64,000 bases of DNA from the NCBI GenBank assembly GCA_963920665.1, contig OY987268.1, positions 22,446,501 to 22,510,500 of the forward strand, read 5' to 3'. The number at the start of each line of letters is the position of its first letter. Position 1 is the first letter of the stretch. A program made the position numbers and the translations under genes. Shown here one piece after another: positions 46,083 to 55,225 of the stretch. Below the pieces are notes generated by a model that was not told the DNA's origin, searched no databases, and was given only the letters and a program-made list of their open reading frames with translations. This DNA comes from Straminergon stramineum. Lineage: Eukaryota > Streptophyta > Bryopsida > Hypnales > Calliergonaceae.

Positions 46083-47863
46083 TCACTTTGCACGGGTTCG
46101 TGAAGCTGGTCTGCCTGCCTTCAAAATTGATTGCAACACGTTGGAGTCTTGTAGAGCTTGGAGGGTCCTTGTTGTTTGCGGAGAATGTGCTTCCAACAAG
46201 TAGTCAAGTGCTTGACTTTGGTAATATGGTTCGTACGTAGAGTCCAAGTAAGCCATACTAGTCAACTAGTCAAGTTTTCTAGGGAGGCACTATCATCTTG
46301 ATTAGCCACCCTTTCTCCTTCTAAATTCCAACGGTGTCGTTGCGGATGAGGACCCCACTTGAAGGTTGAGGAGGTCTTGTCCCAATATCCACCAAGGCAT
46401 TGGAAGAAGAATGCCCTCCTCCCTTTGTTTTGTGGCCCCTTTCCCATGAGCCTCACTGCAACTCTGGCAATTTCGTCTGGGTCTGTTTCCCAATTCAATT
46501 GCGAGCTAGCAGGTCCTTTTTCTTGATCATGTTGTCCTTCTCGGCTCTCGCCAACTCCAAACCAAATCTCGGCCCCACAAGGTTGTGTCAGCCGTAGTAT
46601 CACGTGTCTGTTCCCAAGAAGGAGGCATGTAGGTCATCAAGTTGAACATCGTATACAGGCGATCGTGGAATGGTGCTGAACAAATCACACAACATCGTCT
46701 AATCAAGCATTGTGTGATGAGACATTGGGGGTGGTATACATGTGCACAAGATCCTAGTGCCCAACCCCCTTCGGGGCCAAATTGTTCAAGACATATGGGA
46801 CATTTGGTATGGTCCAAAACAAAAGGTGCAAGCTTGGGCCATAGTAGCATTTGTTTCTTCTCTTCTATGTGGCTAGACATTTGGTTTTCGTGGTCCCAAC
46901 CATTTTTGCTCCAATCTATGACCTCCTTTTGTGGCAATTCTACCATGCACATGTTACTGGGAAACATGTCCTTCAACAATGCCCATGACGTCAATCCATT
47001 CTCACGTTTAGGAGCATTTGCAACAAAGTTTCTAGAAACTTTCTCTAGCTCCTTCGCAACTTGTTGGGATCTATCCATGGAGAGAATGCAGGCGACCTTC
47101 CAATAATCCAATGGTAGTATGTGGTAGTCAACTTAGCCAACTTTCTTTGAAGCATCTTATTTTCTTCTTGAAGTCCATGGTCTTTCACCAATTGAATAAT
47201 TGATGGAACCATAGGAAACGAAAGAGAGTCTTAGGTCCCATTGAGTTCAATTGTGTCATTGGTAGTATATCTTGTAACAATAGTAGGAAGTGTATTCGGA
47301 ATGATGGAGGAGCGTCTAGTGCGTTTGGCAAGAGGAGAACGCTGAAGGATATGGTTGGTAAGGTCCCCCATAACCTTGTCCACATTTTGGAGGTTCTGCT
47401 CAACAAAGGCGTCATCCATATTTGACAAAGTGAAAGTGTCATGGTCTTTCTCACGGAGGCGTTGCAGTTCTATAGTTTGTTGAGAGATGAGTGTACTTTT
47501 GTATTCACACTCACATCGCAATTTCCTCATTTCATTCTGTAGTGAAGAAATTTCAACATCTTTGGTCTTGAGGAGGTCCAGAGCTTTTGCCAAAGTCATA
47601 ATGTCGTGGCTTGAGCCCATTGTTGATGGAGAAATGGGAACATGGTCAGTTTCTTCCATAGCCGTGTCCTCATCGGGCCTGAAGTCGAAGATGTCCTTTG
47701 TGCGCTGTGTTGGCAACGATGGGTTAGGAACTATAGTTGGAATCGATGTGGGTCCCACTTGTGTTGTTGAACACCGTACTTTAGATGGTTGCCTTAGTCG
47801 TTGTCCCGTGGATGTCGCAGGTCCTTCTACAATTTCATTTTGAACCTCACTGGGTATAGACAT
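46083..47863 (-). pseudogene. Passenger coiled-coil / RING-H2 gene, broken by frameshifts
   Basis: Probably derived from a ubiquitin E3 ligase. Start at 47863 (MSIPSEVQNEIVEG). The first 210 codons hold a coiled coil (LKTKDVEISSLQNEMRKL, QQTIELQRLREKD) and a basic patch KRTRRSS. After frame changes it continues as a second coiled coil (LQEENKMLQRKLAKL, about 47130-47190), MDYWKVACIL, and the RING: CPICLEQF, GSCAHVYHPQC, then CVIC (C-x2-C-x14-C-x-H-x2-H-x2-C-x10-C-x2-C, a C3H2C3 RING, about 46790-46660). The C-terminal part (46603-46262, then 46265-46083) needs two more frame changes. All eight zinc ligands remain. The damage is small indels, so the gene was intact fairly recently. No shared upstream element was found before it, unlike the other passengers. 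Confidence 0.8.
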
Positions 47864-47939
47864 ACTTTTTGATGTACTTTTGTTATTTTGGAAAGTAAAA
47901 GACTAATGGACTAATTAAGCTAGCTTTACAGCTTAATGG

Positions 47940-50260
47940 AATGTGAATTAGGTCAAATAGACACACTAATATAAAAAGGACTATTAGACAGCCGGATAGG
48001 GAGTTAGGGTTAGTTAGGATCGGAGCAGTTAAACAAATAGACAGTGAAGCTAACTGTGGGTTAGTTACGGGCCAAGAAACAAAAGACTAATAGATTGTGT
48101 TTTTTTTCTCTCTCTCTCTCTGTGTTTGTAGCAATTACTCGCCTTTGTCAATTGTACTTGTGCATTCCTTCAAGCTTAATACAATTGTCTATTTGTCTAT
48201 TTATGTTGTAGCCAAAGATTGGCTTTCTAGGTTTTGTCTAATTGCTAGGGATTGACGATCTTTTCTTTATTTGTGTAGCTTAGCCAGGGATTGGCAGTTG
48301 TTTTCTATTCTTTTGTCTGTCCAATAGTCGAGAGCTGTGAGGTTGGTCAAATTGTCTTGCTATAGTGCAAACAACTTGGATATTTAAGGAGAGCATTAAT
48401 TTCTTAGTTGAGCTTGTGTTTTGCAATGTTTCTTTTTGTTTTCTTTTTCTTTGGGTTTTGTCAAATGGTCATAAATTGTGAGTTTGTCAAATTGTCTTTC
48501 TATTAGCAAGTACAGTTAATTGTTGTTGATACAGACAAGTAGATAGTTGTGAGTGGTGAACTTATCCTGGTGTCTTCTTGTTTTGTAGGTGAGTAGGTCA
48601 AGTAGACAAGGAGCCAGTGATTGGCAGTGAGGAGAGCAAGACAATTAGCTAGGGATTGGCGTTGTCTATGATTTTATTAGTCTAATAGCTTTGCTGTGAG
48701 AGCAAGCATTTTAGTAAAGAATTTGCAAATGTATAGACTAAGTAGAGCTAGTGATTGACAAGGTTATTATTTGATTTTAAGTCAAATTGTCAAAACTGTG
48801 AGAGCTTATTTAATAAGGATGTATAAATAATTGAGTCAATTAGCCAAGGATTGGTTATAGTTGGGTCATAGTTTGTTGTCTAATCGTCTATGAAAGAAAG
48901 GAGTCAAAATTATCAGTGATTGGTATTTCTTGAGAGTTAGGAATTTAAATTCAGAAAATATATAATTTTGTAAGCCAAGTTAAGGCGGAATTGTTTGATC
49001 ATAAATATGGTCAAATAGACTGACAAGAAAAGGATTGTAGAAGACGAGTAGACTATGAGATTTTACGGCTAATGAATAACCAGTAAGACAATTTGTCAAT
49101 GTGTGTAAGCGGATGGAGCCGGTGTAATCAGCCGTGTATGGGCTAATTTGTGAAGTCAAATAGACAGTGTTATCTTCCTATGATCGTGAACAATCTTTAA
49201 TTCTTTTTACTTGGTTAGGTGAGCCAGAGATTGGCATTAATATTTTGTTATTCAGTCTATTGGTCTGATACAAATTGAGGTTATTCTATGATTTAACCTA
49301 ATTGTGATTATTTAATAGTGATTGAGGGAAAACGGAATTATTTGGAATTGTTTTTGTAGTCAATTGTCAAATGGTCTGTATAGGTGTTGGTTGTCGTTGT
49401 AGTCTAATTGTCTGTGAGAGGTAATTGGGAGTTAAGGAATTAACTATGGATGTGGTTTATGTATGTGAACAATGGACAAATTGACATGCACATGAGGTGA
49501 CCAAGTACTTGGAGGATATTTGGCAAATTGTCCAAGTATATTTAAGGGATAGCCTGGTTGTTGTTAGTTGAGATGTCAAGTAGTCAGCTTGTTATAGTGT
49601 AGGAGATAGAATATCGTTTAAGTTTGGATTAGAAATTTGGAATTAAAGTAGAAATGTCCAATTGACAATTAAGTCATATAGAAGCCAAGTGCTTGACCAA
49701 TTGACATTAATTATGAGTAATTAGGAATAGATTATGGCTTTTCCATACTGTTAGAGTGTCTAGTCCAATTGATAGAATAGCAAATTTATATGGACCATGA
49801 GAGTCTAACTTGTTGTAAAATGGACCAATTGACTCGTTGTTGAAGGAGGATGGAGTTAGAGAAAGAAAGAAGCTGTCTAATTTACTAGAGCATAATTTAT
49901 AGGAATGAACTTTAACTTTTGCATGCTTTGCATAATTGTGACAAATTGACCTTACAGAATTGTGATTTTGTATAATTGCATTTGTAGTAATTAGATTAAT
50001 TAATTAGCTATTGAACCAATTGACAATGGATTAAATTGAAGAAGTAATTAAAGAATTGCAATTGTATGTATGTGGCAATATGTATATATTATATGTGGGA
50101 TGATTAAGTTGATAGAACAGGAGCCATGACTATTTAACATACCCTTGACAAATTGACATTAGAATTCTAGTATAGGATTGGGATGTCATGTCATATGTTT
50201 GCATTCATGGAAATTGGACAGAATACTAGGATAGGCTAGAATTTGATTACACATTCCTTG
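47940..50260. repeat. Diffuse two-motif repeat region
   Basis: Two short motifs recur through 2.3 kb: AGCCAGnGATTGGCA (near 48210, 48244, 48282, 48611, 48648, 48746, 48841, 48914, 49221) and GTCAAATTGTC / GTCTAATTGTCT / CCAATTGAC variants (tens of places). Spacing is irregular, so this is not an ordinary tandem array. No coding frame spans it. The region lies just upstream of the RING gene start and downstream of P3, so it may hold a promoter or an intron-like leader. Confidence 0.5.
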
Positions 50261-50275
50261 AACCAATTAATGAAA

Positions 50276-51100
50276 TTAATCTTTTATTTTTTTAATTATT
50301 AAAGTGAGTGAGTATCCTACGTTAAAAGTGACCTTAGATACAATACGATAGACTAATTGACCATTCCCCATTAAAAAAACCACCACTAGGGAATTCCTTG
50401 GGTTTTGTTCGCCAAGCTTTTCCCACACTACATTGGGGCAAACAGATTGCTCTATGATTCGTATGACCCTATGAACGTGCATACCATCAGAGTCATGATC
50501 TTCTTCAGACTCCTCAGTGTCAACCTCAATGGCAGGGGTTTGCGTTTTGTATGCACTTCGAATAGGACCAAGTCCCCCCTTAAGAAAGGCTAGAACTCCT
50601 CTTGGGATGAAACCACTCTCTGGACAAGTGACATACATACTTCCCTTGATTGTGCTCCAATCAACCTCTTTGTTTAAAGCAACCTTAGCATATACTCCTC
50701 TAGCAAGGAAGAGGGGGACCTCGTTCCTATCTACAAAGGCGGTTTTGTAGAGAACTTGCCACAATTCAATGCATCTTTGAAGGAATGCTAGATTCTCACA
50801 GTACTTGAAGTTGGCCTTATTGGTGTGCCGATTATAATGATGATGCCATAAAGGAAAGAACTTGCCGATGTGGCACCACTCGATGTAGTCTTCGCAGGTT
50901 TGTATTGTCGAAGGCTCTGGTTCTTCATTCCAACCCTTAAAAGCAAGGTGGGTTTCATTATTGAGCACGTACAATCGCTTCCAATGAATAGTGCCCCTAT
51001 GCTTGTGATGTTTGTCTTTGGTAGCCTTTCATAATGCCTTGGCGATCTATGCAGCAACGGAGATAGGCAATGCCCTAGCATTGTTAACTCCAGTGGCCAT
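50276..51100 (-). pseudogene. Passenger gene P3: novel WC-x-I domain protein, broken
   Basis: Third paralogue of the P1/P2 family. The start is placed at 51100 (MATGVNNARALPIS), upstream of the longest open stretch, because the same frame continues with two stops (TAG and TGA, about 51010-51050) into a basic KATKDKHHKHRG and then the shared domain: AFKGW, YIEWCHIGKFFP, HHHYNRHTNKANFKYCENLA, FLQRCIELW, GVYAKV, VDWSTIK. An acidic stretch (DTEESEEDHDSDG) follows. The last 30 or so codons before 50276 look like chance read-through, so the real C-terminal coiled coil is missing or truncated. P3 lacks the long coiled coils of P1 and P2. Confidence 0.75.
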
Positions 51101-51212
51101 CAATGATTGTCGTGTCTAAGGCTCAAAAAACTCATTTGGGAGTTTAGGTGGTCCACAACTACTAAGGTAAGAAGGGTGGATGAATGTAATAAATAGTAAA
51201 TAGTCAAGGTTC

Positions 51213-51246
51213 ACGCATGTAGCCACTAAAGGATATAAGACAAGAA
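51213..51246 (-). promoter_or_regulatory. Shared upstream element, P3 copy
   Basis: Minus strand reads CTTGTCTTATATCC, then TTTAGTGGCTACATGC, about 113-146 bp before the P3 start. It is the most diverged of the four copies but aligns along its length with the P2 copy. Confidence 0.55.
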
Positions 51247-51284
51247 GCCTCAATGAAAGGTGCCCAAAAGGTCTTGGGCAAGTG

Positions 51285-51375
51285 GATAAATAGGTGGGGC
51301 GAGCACGGGTGAGAGTTGATCATGGGGCGCTTGCGGGTGGGTGACCACCGATTGAACCCGCTGTCGAGTAGAGAG
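51285..51375 (+). repeat. Short GC-rich array upstream of P3
   Basis: Four or so decayed modules (GGGCGAGCACGGGTG, GGGGCGCTTGCGGGTG) upstream of P3 on its 5' side, as before P1, P2 and the kinase-like gene. Confidence 0.7.
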
Positions 51376-51599
51376 GCCTTGCCTTGGGAAAACGCGGGGG
51401 TTCTAGCTGCAACTAAATGTGGTTCAAATAATGGAAGATTCCATGGCCAAAGTCACAAACATAACAATAAATTCCCCCAATGATGCCATATGCACCAAAA
51501 TACTATCACCCTTCTATATACCCCTCCAAAGATGTCATGGAGTCTCAATATACCCCATGCATGGTAAAAAATTGTGGAAACAAAGTCATATCCTTCATG

Positions 51600-52110
51600 A
51601 ACTCCCCTTGAAGAAGTGTCTGATAGTTAATTGAGTGCCACGTTCGCTATACAACTCCAAACTAAGAGTGTGATATGCCTTTGGAAAGCTAACAAAAAGT
51701 TCTACAACCTCTTCAAAATTCACTCAAAAGTAAGATACTTTCCGACTTTTATGGTCGGTCAAAGTTCACCCTTCTCAACTCAAAGGCAGCTCACCTATAC
51801 TTCACTCTCAAGCTCATAACTTTCACATACTACTTCCAAATCAAGAAAATAAACCCATTTTGGAAAGCTAACATGAATATCTACAATCTCCCCAAGTTTC
51901 ACTCAAATATAAAGTACTTTCCACATTTCATACCCTTTCAAAGCTCACTCTCTTGAAAGTTTGAGGCAGCTTCACAACACTTCACTCCCAAAATCATAAC
52001 TTACACATACTAACTCCAAACTTCATGAGTGATAGCTTTTTGGAAACAGAAAAACAAGATACACAAGCTCTCAAAAATTCATTACCAAACTCTCCATGTA
52101 CAAAGTGCTC
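51600..52110 (+). repeat. About 180-bp tandem repeat, 2.5 copies
   Basis: CTCCAAA landmarks at 51657, 51836 and 52016 give periods of 179 and 180 bp. Each unit has TTTTGGAAAGCTAACAnnAA, CTTTCCnnnTTTnAT and GGCAGCTnnACnAnACTTCAC. Open frames in it are short and unrelated to any domain I know. Confidence 0.8.
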
Positions 52111-52569
52111 TCTCCTCCCAAAGTGACGGCTTCCTTAAGCAAACAAGGAAGAGGAAGAAGATCCTCAACCTCATCCGCCATCTCAACCTCCATGCCATCC
52201 ACTCAAGTTAGTGGATTTTGGCCACTAAGAAGCCACATGGGCCATAATACCCACATGGGCCAATTCCTATTCTCGATAAGTCTATCCATATCATCTACGT
52301 GGATTTCTAATCCATTAAAAATAAAATAAAAATAAGGAAAAAGGTAAAACAAGCTTTACCTTTTGTTTTTACAACTTCAACCTAACTAACTAACATATTA
52401 AAATATCTTCTAGTATAGAAATCAAAGAACTAAGTGTTTGTCAAATAGAGGTAAAAAAAAGAGTTCAAGTGGAGTATAACCCCATTTGTTTCTTGAAACT
52501 CTACAAAAAAAACCCCTCCAATTTAACAAACAATTATGCATTTTCACATAATGAACACATTTACAATAC
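52111..52569. other. Non-coding spacer
   Basis: AT-rich, nothing recognised. Confidence 0.5.
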
Positions 52570-52975
52570 GACACTGCGGTCTCCAGGGGGCGCGGACGGA
52601 TCTCGGGGAGCACCATCGGTCTGGTAGGGCGGATTCGGGTCTGAGGAAGCGAGTGCGGGTCGAGGGGCGCATGCAGGTCCTAGACGGGGCGATTGCGGGT
52701 CCAAGGGTGCGTGCGGGTCTTTTGGGAGGCAACTGCGGTTTTAGGGGCACATGAAGGTCCTCTAGGGGGGCAACTGCAGGTCTTTGGGGGCACATGCAGG
52801 TCCCTTGGGAGGCGACTGTGGGTCTTTTGGGGCAGCCGTAGGTAATTGTGGGGCATTACTTCTCTTTGGGTTCTCACTTCATGTCTTTGCTTCGCAGCTT
52901 GCTACGTACTCTACACCCACGGTCGCCCACCAACCTGAACCCGAAGTCACCCTACCCGTAGTCACCCACATCCGC
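52570..52975 (+). repeat. GC-rich array next to the giant element's L end
   Basis: Modules such as GGGGCGATTGCGGGTCC, GGGGCACATGCAGGTCC and GGCGACTGTGGGTCTTTTGG. The orientation flips at about 52915 to CCCACGGTCGCCCACC. The segment from 52680 outward matches the nested element's 33953-34430 in reverse complement, including the non-array stretch around 52850-52910 (nested 34230-34310). Confidence 0.85.
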
Positions 52976-53166
52976 ATGCACCCCTATAGGATGCTATGTG
53001 GAAGACACGTGTTTGCCACATGGCATCCAGATGGCCTTACGGGCAAAGTGAATTTTTTTTTTAAATTAAAGCTAAGTTTGACTCTATTAGACGGACAAGA
53101 GGGTCTACTTGATGTGTTGGACGTCGTGTTCGTCGAGTTGTCGAACTGTCCGCCGGAACAACCCTG
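52969..53166 (-). repeat. hAT L end of the giant element
   Basis: About 200 bp conserved with 33953-34150 and ending in the CAGGGTTGTTCCGG terminal repeat (reverse complement). Includes CAAGTAGACCCTCTTGTCCG and GGATGCCATGTGGCAAACAC on the minus strand. Confidence 0.85.
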
Positions 53167-53174
53167 CTCAAAAT
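53167..53174 (+). repeat. 8-bp target-site duplication, right copy (CTCAAAAT)
   Basis: Identical to 23245-23252. The host sequence resumes as TTGGTTGGAACC. Confidence 0.95.
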
Positions 53175-54190
53175 TTGGTTGGAACCTCTCTAGGATTAGT
53201 ATAAAAATATTTGTTACAACCCTCATCAAGAGGCATGGCCATGCCACCTTAGTGAGCAAAGAGGACATTGGGGGTGACTCCCCTAGCCTTGCAAGAGATG
53301 GGGTGAGTGAGTCTAGAAGTCCCGAGTGATCAGAGCATTGTAGTGCTTTGATCCAAACTAATTGGAGGGCGTGCCACACATGCTTATAAAGCTTGTGAGA
53401 AGATGCATCCATGGGTTCAAAGAATGCGATAATCCAAGTTGTGAGTCAAAAGTTATAGATCCTCAAAGTTGGGAGTATCCCGGCCACGCACCAAGGCATG
53501 GAGACGTGGGAGATAAGGTTTGAGAGGAATCCTTTGAGCCAAATAGGGATGATGTATATCATTGGAAAGCTAAAGAGACAAACTTTCTATAATGCTAAGG
53601 CTCATGAAGAGATGAGCTATGAACTAAAAGTCATGGGCATTCAAAGAGGGTGGAGTCCTAGAGATGTACACCTCCACAAAACTTGTACCTTCAGAGGGCC
53701 ATAACTTCCTAAATACTTATCTTATTGGGAAAAGTAAATAGTCCATGGTGATCTAAAGAAAATGTAGATTACAAAAATAGGCTTGCACTTGGGATTTGGA
53801 GCTTTGAGTTAAAAGTTATTCCGATGGGAAGATCAAAAGTCTTTTGGGGCCTAATTTTGGGAAAACCACTTGGAATTGGGTGGTCTTCGAAAATGGGGAG
53901 TATCTTGGATGTTCCTGGTAACCTCTAGCATGGAGAGGAGGGGGCTGCCGAATCTTGTAGAGAGTACTATGAGGAGGGGTGGTCTCCCTCTTCACTCTTG
54001 GATGGTGCTATGATGAGTTAAAGTGACCCTAGGTGGTGAGGTTGGTGTTAGAGCCTCACCACCACTTGTGTGTTATCATGGAGTGCTTGTGCACTCTTTG
54101 ATACCGGTTGGGTGGTATCCCGCTCCATACTAGGCTATAGTGTAAGTCCCGCTTGATGAGTCCCGATTAGTGAGCCCTGAGATGAATTGG
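53175..54190 (+). repeat. Dispersed repeat family X, copy 2
   Basis: Continuous counterpart of 16030-16251 plus 21001-21740. It shows the arrangement before the solo LTR inserted in copy 1, and its left portion was cut by the giant hAT insertion. No coding potential seen. The right border is approximate. Confidence 0.6.
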
Positions 54191-55220
54191 GTTGGGCCTA
54201 GTGGAGGAGTTGGGTCCCATTCAAGGGTAGTTAGCACTGGTGGGGAGTAGTGCCTCCACCAAGTGCTTGGACATCAATGGAAGTTCTAACCTATGTCATC
54301 ATTTCATCAAATGACATGTCTAGTGTCTTGTGGGAGTTAAGTGTTGGAATGGAATTGTTTGGAGTCATGAAAGAATGGGGAACTCCATAACTAGCATGTG
54401 CAGTGTTAGGAGAGTGTGACCTTTGGTGTCATTAAGGAGTTATATTGGCTTTGGGAAGCTCTAAAAGGTGAGCTTAATATGGTAAGTGTCACAAAGGGGC
54501 ATGACAATATTAGTACCAAGTAGTTAATAGAACAAAACATGTAGTATACAGGTAGAGTAAAAGGTTTGAAGGGACTTCAATGTCCATCAAAACAAACTTA
54601 AAAAAATTGAGCAAGGAATGCTCAAAAAACACCAAGTTAGTATAAATGGCCAAATTGGCTAAAATCCACTAAAATAAACCCTATGGCAAGACAAATACAA
54701 ATAAAAAGGGGTATTTGGGGGAGAGAAGGGTTGGCCTTATATACTATTTCCAAAGCCTTTCCTTTTCCTTTACCCCCAAGTGATTTCTAGAACTAATTGT
54801 TGATTACTAAAATAAGTCAAATTTATTGTTGGATTTATTTTTAACTTTTGGAAAGCAACTCCAGATGACAAATGGATTATACCATTGACTCAAGATGGAC
54901 CAAATTAACAAATTCGATCCATTTCTCCTATTTTCACATCATTCAAACTTGTAAAAGTCATGAATTGCCAATACAAAGAATTGGAAAAATCCAAATGATG
55001 GAATTTGAACTTTTCAAAGATTTTGACTTGCCTAGACTATTCGGAGTTTTTTGAGGAGTAAGAAAATACTTTTCTTTGATTTTGTTTAGATGTCATATAC
55101 TCCCAACATATTAGTCAATGTATTGAATTCATTTAAATTCTACTAACTTAAATTCGAGGTAGCCACTAGTTCAAGTACTTGTTGGTGTTGAAATGCCTTG
55201 AAGCTTGGTGGATTTCGATA
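54191..55220. other. Non-coding stretch, probably a partial copy of the solo-LTR family
   Basis: From about 54480 the sequence resembles the latter part of the solo LTRs (for example TTATTGTTGGA, GCAACTCCAnAT, GGATTnnACCATTG near 54820-54890 compared with 19800-19880 and 58500-58550). Its boundaries are unclear, so I leave it as a probable fragment. Confidence 0.4.
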
Positions 55221-55225
55221 TTACC
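55221..55225 (+). repeat. Target-site duplication of solo LTR B (TTACC)
   Basis: TTACC directly before TGTGAGC and again at 59649-59653. Confidence 0.9.

Larger units (their letters stand above)
23253..53166 (-). mobile_element. Giant hAT DNA transposon (29,914 bp) with passenger genes
   Basis: The termini are TAGGGTTGTTCTG on the left and, in reverse complement, CAGGGTTGTTCCG on the right, flanked by perfect CTCAAAAT octamers. It contains a hAT transposase relic, five passenger gene relics, long GC-rich arrays and one nested relative (33953-38645). Without the nested element and its duplicated octamer it is about 25.2 kb, several times the usual 2-6 kb of plant hAT elements. The two ends carry different subterminal regions, each repeated at the corresponding end of the nested element, so the boundaries are confirmed by two independent insertions. 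Strand is set by the transposase. All genes are damaged, so this copy is probably immobile unless helped in trans. Confidence 0.93.
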
